Assembly (NCBI RefSeq): GCF_000018885.1
Contig: NC_010168.1
Location: 248,001 to 312,000 of the forward strand
DNA: 64,000 bases
Direction: 5' to 3'
From: Renibacterium salmoninarum ATCC 33209
GTDB lineage: Bacteria; Actinomycetota; Actinomycetes; Actinomycetales; Micrococcaceae
Within the stretch, counting starts at the first letter, position 1. The number at the start of each line of letters is the position of its first letter. Position numbers and translations under genes: made by a program. Shown here in pieces: positions 56,766-64,000 of this stretch. Below the pieces are notes generated by a model that worked only from the letters and a program-made list of their open reading frames with translations, ran no database searches and was not told the DNA's origin.

Positions 56766-57767
56766 GTGAGCTTGAACGTAGCGGTCATTGGAGCTGGCCG
56801 AATGGGCGCGGATCATGTTCGCCGCTTACACGAGAGCATCAATAACGCCACGGTTGCCGCCGTCGTCGATATTGATCTGGACCGAGCTAAAGCAGCTACT
56901 GAAGGTACTGGTGCCTTGGCCGTCGCCAGCCTCGCTGAGGCTTTCGCCGTCGAAGGTGTCAATGCGGTTTTGATTGCCACGCCCGGCTTCTTGCACGAGG
57001 AGGCGCTGTACCAAGCCCTGCAGCGCGACGTGCCGATCCTATGTGAAAAGCCGATGACGCCGGATGCTGCCTCCGCTTGGCGGGTGGTGCAGGCCGAGGT
57101 TGCTCTGGGTCGTCAACGAATCCAAGTGGGCTTCATGCGTCAGTTCGACGCTGGCTACCAATCGCTCAAATCTGAAATCGAGGCTGGCGCAGCTGGCAGC
57201 CTGTTGATGTTGCATTGCGCGAATCGTAATGCCTCAACGCTGGCAGATTTCACCGAGCCAATGCTGATCAATGACTCGGTAGTGCACGAGTTCGACGCAA
57301 TTCGATTCTTTACCGGCGAGGAAATAACGTCGGTCCAGGTCCAGGTCCAGGTCCAGGTCCAGGTCCAGGTCCAGGTCCAGCGCGGTAAGCGCTCCTCGCT
57401 TGCCCCTGAGGGAATCAGCGACCCGCAACACGTGCTGATCGAGACCGAATCAGGAATCCTGGCCGATGTGGAAATCTTCGTCAATGCTCGTTACGGCTAT
57501 GAAGTGGCCACTCAAGCGGTTTTCGAAAACGGCGTGCGCAGTATTGGTGCTGGCGAAGTCACGCCAAGCTTCATCGAACGATTTGCTGCCGCTTACGATG
57601 CCGAAGTGCAGGCTTGGGTTGACGCTGCGTTGCACGGTGAAATCGGCGGGCCGTCCGCTTGGGATGGCTACGCCACTGCCGCTTGTTGCGAAGCGGGAGT
57701 GGCGGCCCAGCGCTCGGGGCAGCGGACCGCCGTCGTACTGGCAGCGAAGCCGGAGCTCTATCGCTGA
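56766..57767 (+). CDS. iolG: myo-Inositol 2-dehydrogenase (Gfo/Idh/MocA family), with a Val-Gln repeat
   Basis: GTG 56766 (MSLNVAVIGAGRMGADHV) follows GAGAGGA. The 333-residue NAD-dependent enzyme has the Rossmann motif, the EKP motif (LCEKPMTPD) and the active-site region NDSVVHEFDAIRFF. It oxidises myo-inositol to 2-keto-myo-inositol, the first step of the pathway. Residues 190-205 are eight Val-Gln dipeptides encoded by eight perfect GTCCAG repeats, in a beta-strand where homologues normally have one or two. The frame remains open, but folding may be altered. It is 8 bases after iolE. Confidence 0.9.
   Translation: MSLNVAVIGAGRMGADHVRRLHESINNATVAAVVDIDLDRAKAATEGTGALAVASLAEAFAVEGVNAVLIATPGFLHEEALYQALQRDVPILCEKPMTPDAASAWRVVQAEVALGRQRIQVGFMRQFDAGYQSLKSEIEAGAAGSLLMLHCANRNASTLADFTEPMLINDSVVHEFDAIRFFTGEEITSVQVQVQVQVQVQVQVQRGKRSSLAPEGISDPQHVLIETESGILADVEIFVNARYGYEVATQAVFENGVRSIGAGEVTPSFIERFAAAYDAEVQAWVDAALHGEIGGPSAWDGYATAACCEAGVAAQRSGQRTAVVLAAKPELYR
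57333..57380 (+). repeat. (GTCCAG)8 hexanucleotide microsatellite inside iolG
   Basis: Eight uninterrupted, identical GTCCAG units (48 bases), encoding (Val-Gln)8. Unit length is a multiple of three, so gain or loss of units changes length without a frameshift. It is a natural candidate for strain-to-strain length variation. Confidence 0.97.
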
Positions 57768-57790
57768 GTTGTCGGACCGCGATCCGCAGT

Positions 57791-57867
57791 CCACCCCCAC
57801 TTCGGATGCCGTACCAGCTAGTCGGCACGGCATCCGAATGCTGAAAATGCATCCGAAGTGGGGGTGG
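57791..57867. repeat. Nested palindrome between convergent iolG and iolB, family B copy 2
   Basis: Outer perfect 18-bp arms (CCACCCCCACTTCGGATG at 57791-57808; complement 57850-57867) surround a second inverted repeat (GGATGCCGT..ACGGCATCC). The right part GAAAATGCATCCG is also found in the family B palindrome at 14900-14977. It may terminate both iolG and iolB transcripts. Confidence 0.85.
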
Positions 57868-57882
57868 AGTCGCTAGCAACCG

Positions 57883-58782
57883 TTAGGAGCCGAACGGCAG
57901 TCTGGGATCTAGTTCTTGAGTGGCCCAGCTGGAACGCAGCCAGCCATGATGGGGGTCGTCGCTGATAAGCCACTCGCGCTTTGCCCCTGGACCCGCCATT
58001 ACGTTTAGGTAGTACAGGTCATAACCGGGTGCCGCCATCGCTGGTCCATGCCAGCCGTAAGGAACCAGGACGACGTCGCCGCTGCGCACTTCGGCGGTAA
58101 CGTCGATCGGCCGTTCGTCTGAGGCATAGACTCGCTGATAGCCGATGGCGTCCGTCCCGGCGGGCGCACCCGGGGTTGGCTGAGATTCAAAGTAGTAGAT
58201 TTCCTCCAGCGAGCTTTCGCCGGCCTTTTCCTCATCGTGTTTATGGGGCGGATAAGAGGACCAGTTTCCAGCGGGGGTGAGTACTTCACAAACAATGAAG
58301 CGGTCCGCGCTCAGCGTCGCTGGCGTGCCAAAATTATGAACTTGGCGGGAGCAATTGCCGGCGCCTCGCAGTTCAACCGGGATGTCCTCGGCAGCGAGGT
58401 ATGCGGCGGGAAAGGTTTCAGTTGCGGGCGCGCTCGCAATGGCAACTCGGCCGCCGTCATCGCTGCTGATGGTAAGCGTGGTCCAGATTCCGGCATAGAC
58501 CACGTCAGTGCGTCCCGCGAAGACCGAATCTCGGCCAGTCAGATCGAACTTTTGCACGCCGTCGCCGCCCGCTAGCTGAACGGTAAACGAGCCGGCTAGC
58601 TGGATGACCAATCGCTCTTCCGATGCGCCAGGAATCTGTACCGCATCGCCAGCGGTCAACGTGGCTACTTTGAGCCCGGTGTGTTGCCAGCCGGGCGCTT
58701 TGGTTTGTGAGTCAAAGCCGCCCAGCGAGATGTCCCATTCGCCTTGCTGTGCGCTTCCCTTGGGGGATACCCATTCAGTCAT
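57883..58782 (-). CDS. iolB: 5-deoxy-glucuronate isomerase
   Basis: The 299-residue double-cupin protein is open throughout. Cupin metal motifs are visible in YPPHKHDEEKAGESSLEEIYYFE and later VPYGWHGPAMAAPGYDLYYLNVMAG. It isomerises 5-deoxy-glucuronate to 2-deoxy-5-keto-gluconate, the substrate of the (broken) IolC kinase. It lies seven bases downstream of the gntR-type gene on the same strand, so the two form one transcript, convergent to the main iol operon. Confidence 0.9.
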   Translation of the reverse strand: MTEWVSPKGSAQQGEWDISLGGFDSQTKAPGWQHTGLKVATLTAGDAVQIPGASEERLVIQLAGSFTVQLAGGDGVQKFDLTGRDSVFAGRTDVVYAGIWTTLTISSDDGGRVAIASAPATETFPAAYLAAEDIPVELRGAGNCSRQVHNFGTPATLSADRFIVCEVLTPAGNWSSYPPHKHDEEKAGESSLEEIYYFESQPTPGAPAGTDAIGYQRVYASDERPIDVTAEVRSGDVVLVPYGWHGPAMAAPGYDLYYLNVMAGPGAKREWLISDDPHHGWLRSSWATQELDPRLPFGS

Positions 58783-58789
58783 GCCGCAG

Positions 58790-59524
58790 TCACCTTTGCA
58801 CCAGGGTTAGTTCAAAACTGTATGAATCTGCTCGGTAGACGTGCCGACCAGTTTCGATCGTTCGGCCAGTGTCATCGACGGCGGTGCGCTCCATGGTCAC
58901 TAGCGCTGCACCGGGATCAGTGCCCAGCTGAGTTGCCTGATACTTATTGGCTATCGTGGCGCCGATGCGTTGATGGGCAAGCGAAAAATTAATACCGGCT
59001 TCGCGTAGCAGCGCGTAAAGTCCGTTCGCTTTCAAAGCGGCTTCATCGAGATCGGCGACGTCGTCGCGCACCCAGTTTTCCATGAGCGCTAACGGCTTGC
59101 GCCCTACTTTGCGGAGCCTACTGAAGTGAAATACCTTCGCTTCTGCGGCTAGTTCCAATTTTTCTCGGATCGGTGCGGCGGCTTCGATATGAGCAAAGCC
59201 CAGCACTTGAGTGCTAGGTTTTCCACCGTCACGAATCAAATCATCGTAGAGGCTGGAAAGCTCAAGGGGCCTACGCACTTGGCGGGATACCACTTGGGTG
59301 CCTACGCCGCGTTTGCGCACCAAAAGTCCAGCTCGAACCAACTCATCCATTGCCTTACGCATCGTAGGGCGGGATAGTTTTAGCTGCGCGGCGAGTTCAA
59401 TCTCGTTATCGATTCGGCTGCCCGGCGGAAGCTTTCCGGCGTGTACTTCAGCTTCAATTCCTTGGACCACTTGATGGTAGAGCGGTACTGGCGAGGATCT
59501 GTCGATCGGGATGTTCAGTGGCAC
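58790..59524 (-). CDS. GntR/HutC family regulator of the iol locus
   Basis: The 244-residue protein has an N-terminal winged helix (PLYHQVVQGIEAEVHAGKLPPGSRI, LSRPTMRKAMDELVRAGLLVRKRGVGTQVV) and a C-terminal UTRA ligand-binding domain (KLELAAEAKVFHFSRLRKV to RHVYRADSYSFELTLVQR). The start is GTG 59524. Neighbouring iolB and a shared TGTCCTGACA motif upstream of both this gene and iolC suggest it is the local inositol regulator. The signal ligand is unknown. Confidence 0.85.
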   Translation of the reverse strand: MPLNIPIDRSSPVPLYHQVVQGIEAEVHAGKLPPGSRIDNEIELAAQLKLSRPTMRKAMDELVRAGLLVRKRGVGTQVVSRQVRRPLELSSLYDDLIRDGGKPSTQVLGFAHIEAAAPIREKLELAAEAKVFHFSRLRKVGRKPLALMENWVRDDVADLDEAALKANGLYALLREAGINFSLAHQRIGATIANKYQATQLGTDPGAALVTMERTAVDDTGRTIETGRHVYRADSYSFELTLVQR

Positions 59525-59570
59525 AGTAAGCTCCTCATCAGTTCAGCTGATCAGAGCCTAACAAGAAGTA

Positions 59571-59587
59571 GTCCTATTGTCAGGACA
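59571..59587 (-). promoter_or_regulatory. Candidate operator upstream of the GntR gene
   Basis: GTCCTATTGTCAGGACA is a partial palindrome (GTCCT..AGGAC) containing TGTCAGGACA, the exact complement of the TGTCCTGACA found in the iolC operator. It lies about 50 bases upstream of the regulator start, suggesting autoregulation. Confidence 0.5.
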
Positions 59588-59619
59588 AGGTGACAAGCGG
59601 GTGCTAAGCAGAGCACGGT

Positions 59620-59904
59620 TCATCTCTGGCAGTTGAGCTGCACAGATTCAGTATTTTTCCCGGTTTCCATAGTGGGTTGCTCTACCTGTAGAAAGACATC
59701 AACAGTGCTCGCTTTGTCTGGGCTGACTAGCACTGCAGATTTAGGGAAGTAACGCTGAACTGCTGCCGCGGCTGCCAGATTGTCTTTTGAGACAGCAATC
59801 AGGATTTGCGGTTTTTCTGCAAACTTTGCGGGCACCTTTCCTCGCGTTTGGTTCGCAGTCTTATTACCAATAATGCCAATGGTTAGACCCTCAGTTTTGA
59901 GTTG
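59620..59904 (-). pseudogene. C-terminal gene fragment, possibly a LytR_C-type domain, cut by the IS
   Basis: From the IS edge the minus strand reads QLKTEGLTIGIIGNKTANQT through PQILIAVSKDNLAAAAAVQR to SVQLNCQR and a stop. Alternating strands and the VDVFLQVEQ ending resemble the C-terminal domain of LytR-CpsA-Psr cell-wall ligases, but this is a weak match by eye. The upstream part is absent at the IS junction, so the gene is dead. Confidence 0.45.
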
Positions 59905-59934
59905 TGAATCGCTCCGGTGTGTCCGGAGGGTTTC

Positions 59935-60881
59935 TCAGACGATGAGCCTGTCGGCGGCTGCCGTGCTCTGGTAGTGATTGTAGTAGTGGTTTTCTAGCTC
60001 TACTGGTGGGATGTCTCCGCAGTACTGGTAGAGCCTTCGGTGGTTGTACCAATCTGCCCATTCAGCGGTGCCGATTTCGACTTCTTCTAGAGTCCGCCAG
60101 GGCTTGCCGGGTTTGATCAGCTCGGTCTTATAAAGCCCGTTGATGGTTTCCGCCAAGGCGTTGTCGTAACTATCACCCACAGAACCGATCGAGGGGCGGA
60201 TACCGGCCTGGGCCAGGCGTTCGGTGAAGGCCAAGGAGGCGTATTGAGCCCCGGCATCGTGATGATGAATCACCCCGGAAATCTCAGCCCCGGCCCGTTC
60301 ACGACTCCAGATTGCCTGATTAACTGCGTTGAGCACTAGCACGGTGTTCATAGAAGCACTCGCTGACCAGCCCAGGATCCTCCGAGAGTAAGCATCGATC
60401 ACGAAGGCAACATAGACCCACCCGGACCAGGTCGAAACATAGGTGAAATCAGCTACCCATAGCCGATCCGGTGCCGTTGGTGTGAAATCACGGCGGACCA
60501 AGTCCTTCGCTCGGGCCGCCTTCGAGTCTTTGATCGTGGTGCGTTTGACCTTGCCACGGACCGCACCCTGTATGCCAAGTAACCCCATGAGCCGTTCTAC
60601 CGTGCACCTGGCCACCGGCACACCTTCACGGTTCATCGCCAACCAGACTTTCCTGGTGCCGTGCACCCCGTAATTAGCGGCATACACCTTCTGGATCACG
60701 GGCTTGAGCACCTCATCACGTTGTTCTCGGTGAGATCGTGTTTTATCCACCCATTCGTAGTACGTGGACGGGGTGGTCTTCACCCCGTCCCAGTAAGCAC
60801 CTGGCAGATCGACTCGACACCCCACCGCAATCCATTATTCTCGCGGTGACCGGCATGGTCCTTGATGTATTTCACGATCAG
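59935..60881 (-). pseudogene. IS6110-like transposase OrfB, frame-disturbed
   Basis: The catalytic core is in one frame from about 60785 (GVKTTPSTYYEWVDKTRS) to DRLIV at 59935. DDE residues are present: Asp in WVADFTYV, Asp in HHHDAGAQY and Glu in DNALAET. Its N-terminal segment (LIVKYIKDHAGHRENNGLRW, QVLTG) is in a different frame, from about 60881 to 60785, and is offset +1 rather than -1 from OrfA. Two small indels therefore separate OrfA, the OrfB start and the OrfB core; this copy is probably inactive by itself. Confidence 0.65.
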
Positions 60882-61185
60882 TGTTGTGGCGGTCGAGTTC
60901 GACCGCGAAAAAAGCTGAAGCACTCCGAAGGATCGCGTTCGCCCGTTTCAGCTCAGCGTTCTCACGCCGTAACCGTTTCAGCTCGGCCGATTCCGTGCTC
61001 GTTGTTCCAGTTCTAGTACCAACATCGATCTCGGCTTGCCGGACCCATTTACGCACCGTTTCCGGCACACCCACACCCAAAAGCTGGGCAACTTTTTGCA
61101 TCGCCGCCCACTCCGAAGACGCACCCTCCATCTCCGCACGATCCTTCAACTCCTGCGGATACCGTGTCGTAGTTTTCCCTGCCAT
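60835..61185 (-). CDS. IS6110-like transposase OrfA
   Basis: The frame encodes 116 residues: helix-turn-helix (RYPQELKDRAEMEG, VAQLLGVGVPETVRKWVRQAE) and leucine-zipper-like STESAELKRLRRENAELKRAN, then ASAFFAVELDRHN. About 14 extra residues (TDREIHQGPCRSPRE) follow the point where OrfA normally ends, because of two apparent extra bases (ACAC). GCTTTTTTCG just before could be the frameshift window. Confidence 0.75.
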   Translation of the reverse strand: MAGKTTTRYPQELKDRAEMEGASSEWAAMQKVAQLLGVGVPETVRKWVRQAEIDVGTRTGTTSTESAELKRLRRENAELKRANAILRSASAFFAVELDRHNTDREIHQGPCRSPRE

Positions 61186-61235
61186 GTCCTGATCCTCTCA
61201 AACAAGAAAGTCTCCGGACACACCGGGGCGATTCA

Positions 61236-62288
61236 CCGTAGGAGAAGCCCAAGTAATTGATCCTTGAATCGCCACCAACGCTTCGCAGTACATCGAGGTC
61301 CTTCACGACATTATTTAGTGCCGACATTCGAAATGAAATCATCACCGCTGATGCCGAAACCTTTGCCCGTGTTGTTATAGCAAGCCTGGGTGTTCCGTTC
61401 GGCTGCCTTGGTCAGCTCTGCCGAACTGAGCAGATCGCTGCCTTGATGTTGTGCATCGAGGAATTTATCGGAGGCACACTGAATGGCCGGTGCCGATGAG
61501 CCAACACCACGCGGATCGAAGCCGATCAAGTCGTAGTTGCCCAGTAGCTTTGCCTGGTTGAAATAGACGCCGATGCCGTTGGCCAAGCTCATACCGGGGA
61601 ATCCGGGGCCACCGGGGTCCATGAAGAGATTTTGCTTCTTCGCGTTCCCGCCTGGCAGGTGCACGCGCAACATAGCTACCGCAATGGTCGTGCCAGCAGG
61701 TTTGCTGTAATCCAGCGGCACAATCGCGTAACCACAGGTAAAGGCGGCGCCGGTGAAGTAGTCCCCTGTGCCGTAATCCTGGCAAGATTCCCAGTTGATT
61801 TTCTGGCTGTAGTAGCTCTCTAAGCCTTGCGGCACTACGCCGCTGCTGGCGCAACCGGCCACCGGGGCACCAATTTTGTATGTGCCACTACCAGTTCCGA
61901 AGTTGTTAGCTACGCTCTTTGAGATGCCTTGCCCGGCAGGGTTGCTGGAGTTGTAGATGGCCGGATCCGCCGGATCTAGTGGTCCGGGAACCCCTGGTGG
62001 CAGATCTGCTGGGTTTGCTGCCGGAGCGGTGGTTGTTGTCACCGGCGGCGCTTGTTTCTTGACTACCGGCGGTGCAGTTTCACCGGGAACCGTCACGGGC
62101 TGAGGCGTACCCAGACCAGGTACTGGTCCCGGTGCCGGATTTTGCGTCGAGGACGAAATCAACGGAGCGTGGATTGTGCTTGCGTTGGCAGGATCTGCAT
62201 TTGCCGTAGCCATGGTGCCAGTCAAACTGACCAGGCCCGTGCTTACCGCGATAGTCGCGGCTAAGCCGATTCTCACTGTTTTCTTCAT
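61236..62288 (-). pseudogene. Secreted alpha/beta hydrolase (tripeptidyl-aminopeptidase type), frameshifted and cut by the IS
   Basis: ATG 62288 begins a signal peptide (VRIGLAATIAVSTGLVSLTG), a long Pro/Thr/Ala-rich linker (residues about 40-105), then the SCO7095/TAP-like hydrolase N-terminal half (GYAIVPLDYSKPAGTTIAVAML, LFMDPGGPGFPG, LIGFDPRGVGSSAPAI). The frame ends after FISNVGTK at 61311. A neighbouring frame continues NNVVKDLDVLRSVGGDSRINYLGFSYG and runs into the IS exactly at the nucleophile motif. The Ser is present, but the rest of the catalytic domain is lost. Confidence 0.88.
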
Positions 62289-62575
62289 GAATATCCAGTC
62301 TGGGAGAGTGCAATGTCATGGACCTGCCGACATGGAAGGACCAGGCAGAGCGGAGATGAGTGGTTGCGATCTCAAACAGCATTTGACATTGCACATCAGT
62401 TGGTAAAGGTTGCGTGTAAAGCGAATGCTTCGCTCAATAGTAGTCAAGATTCCCAAAAATGAGACATAGAACACTTTTTATGGCTTTTGAACTGGTCTCG
62501 CGAGTTCTTGGCCTGCGGCGGTAATTCACCTAGTGAGTTCACAGCTTTTCTCAAGGATGAGTAAGAGGAGTAAAA

Positions 62576-64000
62576 ATGGCGCGGCACAGCGGCCCAGGCG
62601 ATACGTTGGCGCAAGACCCGAAGCTTCCGCCGGTCGCGGTTGCCGAGGCACAACTTGAGCGCGAAGACCGAAGATGGACACCTGCGAAGATCGCGCTCTG
62701 GGTGCTTATCGCCTTGCTGGGCGGCGTGGCTTGGGTGGTGATCGCCTTCGTTCGCGGCGAAACAGTCAATGCCATTTGGTTTGTTTTCGCTGCGGTATGC
62801 ACCTATCTTCATCGCCTACCGTTTTTACTCGAAATACATCGAAAAATATCTGCTTCGGCCCAATGACCGCAGGGCGACGCCTGCCGAATACAAGGCCGAC
62901 GGAAAAGACTACGCCGCAACGGACCGGCGAATTCTCTTTGGTCATCACTTTGCCGCGATCGCTGGCGCTGGGGCTTTGGCCGGGCCGGTGCTTGCCGCGC
63001 AAATGGGCTTCTTGCCCGGCACCTTGTGGATTATTGTCGGCGTCGTCGCGGCCGGCGCGGTGCAGGACTATTTGGTGATGTTCTTCTCGATGCGCCGTGG
63101 CGGCCGGTCGCTGGGCCAAATGGCGCGGGACGAGCTCGGCGTTATCGGCGGTACCGCGGCCCTGGTCGCCACGATCGTGATCATGGTGATCATCGTCGCG
63201 ATTCTGGCACTCGTGGTGGTCAATGCGCTGGCAGAAAGCCCCTGGGGCGTCTTCTCAGTATCGATGACTATTCCGATCGCGCTCTTCATGGGCTGCTACT
63301 TACGCTTCATCAGGCCCGGCAAAGTCACCGAAGTTTCGATCATCGGATTTATCTTGCTAATGCTCGCCATTATTGGCGGCGGCTGGGTCAGCCATAGCGA
63401 ATGGGGCGCTGCGTTTTTCCACCTGGACAAGGTGACCATCGCGTGGGGCATCATCATTTACGGCTTTATTGCGGCGATTCTGCCGGTATGGCTTCTGCTG
63501 GCGCCACGAGACTATCTCTCCACCTTTATGAAGGTTGGCGTGATCGTGATGCTCGCGTTGGCAATCATTGTGGTGCGGCCAGAAATTAAAGTGCCAGCGT
63601 TCAGCGAATTTGCTGGCCGAGACAACGGCTCAGTCTTTACCGGATCGATCTTCCCCTTCCTTTTCGTCACAATAGCCTGCGGCGCGTTATCGGGCTTTCA
63701 CGCCCTGATCTCCTCCGGAACAACACCCAAGTTGAGTGAAAAGGAGCGCCAAACTCGTTTCATTGGCTACGGCGGTATGTTGATGGAGGCATTTGTCGCG
63801 ATTATGGCATTGGTGGCCGCACTATCTATTGATCGCGGCATCTATTTTGCGATGAACTCCTCGGTAGCGGCGACCGGCGGGACTATTGAAGGCGCTGTTG
63901 CCTTTGTGAATTCGCTTGGTCTCTCCGGCGTCAACCTCACGCCAGACATGCTGGCGCAGACCGCGCAAAACGTTGGCGAGCAATCGATAGTTTCCCGCAC
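62576..64000 (+). pseudogene. cstA: Carbon starvation protein CstA family, frameshifted; 3' end outside window
   Basis: ATG 62576 (MARHSGPGDTLAQDPKLPP) gives a cytoplasmic tail and first helix, then one extra T near 62808 breaks the frame after FAAVCTYL. The next frame reads IAYRFYSKYIEKYLLRPNDRRATPAEYKADGKDY and FGHHFAAIAGAGALAGPVLAAQ, continuing open to the window edge with many helices and the family segment LAPRDYLSTFMK. CstA proteins import peptides or pyruvate under carbon limitation. The long clean downstream frame suggests the lesion is recent. Confidence 0.85.

Larger units (their letters stand above)
59905..61235 (-). mobile_element. IS6110-like (IS3-family) element, probably IS994
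   Basis: The 1331-bp element has terminal inverted repeats TGAATCGCTCCGGTGTGTCC (59905) and the complement of TGAATCGCCCCGGTGTGTCC (ending 61235), which closely resemble IS6110 ends. OrfA and orfB products are IS6110-like. The name IS994 is suggested because that IS6110 relative is known from Renibacterium; not verified. Flanks TTG and CCG give no target duplication, and the genes on the two sides are unrelated fragments. Confidence 0.85.

Noticed and set aside
57333-57380. Short direct repeats as a possible CRISPR array
   Set aside because: Units are 6 bp, contiguous, without spacers, and lie in frame within iolG; this is a microsatellite.

Overview
This window looks like a chromosome segment of a moderately high-GC actinobacterium of the Micrococcaceae (Arthrobacter relatives). 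The protein families, gene orders (eno-divIC-DUF501-ppx, sdhCDAB, sucCD, an actinobacterial-type iol locus) and frequent GTG/TTG starts fit that group. About twenty genes are broken by single stops, one-base indels, deletions or IS junctions, and an IS6110-like element is present. A small, decaying, IS-rich genome of this lineage suggests Renibacterium salmoninarum or a close relative; that species call is inference from memory and was not checked by alignment.

Layout. 0-4 kb: 2'-5' RNA ligase-like end, broken yihY, mgtC between two copies of a long palindrome, elaA-type acetyltransferase, patatin lipase. 4-7.6 kb: intact sdhCDAB on the minus strand. 7.9-10.8 kb: mannose-1-phosphate guanylyltransferase, TPR protein, M20 peptidase. 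10.8-14.9 kb: peroxide-response region in which the quinone oxidoreductase, ohrR and ohr are all broken while the OhrR-type operator survives, then two intact oxidoreductases. 15-22 kb: an IS3-family element inside an IS6110-like remnant, followed by a wrecked nucleoside ABC transporter and a wrecked cdd-deoA salvage pair. 22-32 kb: mostly intact housekeeping genes (dedA, add, mazG, padR, eno, divIC, DUF501, ppx, subtilase, ndh). 32-44 kb: unusual class I tRNA-Leu(UAA), secreted hydrolases, second copy of the IS3-family element, DsbA-like lipoprotein, inositol-phosphatase family enzyme, pcrA, beta-helix protein. 44.5-50.5 kb: sucCD and a broken heterodimeric ABC exporter. 50.6-59.5 kb: ricin-GH19 chitinase and a myo-inositol catabolic locus in which iolC, iolD and iolE are broken but iolG, iolB and the GntR regulator remain open; iolG carries a perfect (GTCCAG)8 tract. 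59.6-64 kb: IS6110-like element joining two gene fragments, and a frameshifted cstA.

How it fits together. Central energy metabolism (SDH, succinyl-CoA synthetase, NDH-2, enolase), DNA repair (PcrA) and some nucleotide housekeeping (Add, MazG) are preserved. Nutrient scavenging (nucleosides, inositol, peptide transport by CstA), organic-peroxide defence and a drug-exporter-type ABC pair are being lost, as expected for a host-restricted bacterium.

I found no CRISPR array, prophage, restriction-modification system or recognisable new defence system. The most unusual items are the gene-end palindromes that share arm sequences, the hexanucleotide tract in iolG, the two matching IS copies that both lack a catalytic Asp, and the short-armed tRNA-Leu. 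All coordinates come from reading the sequence by eye; frameshift positions are accurate to a few bases.
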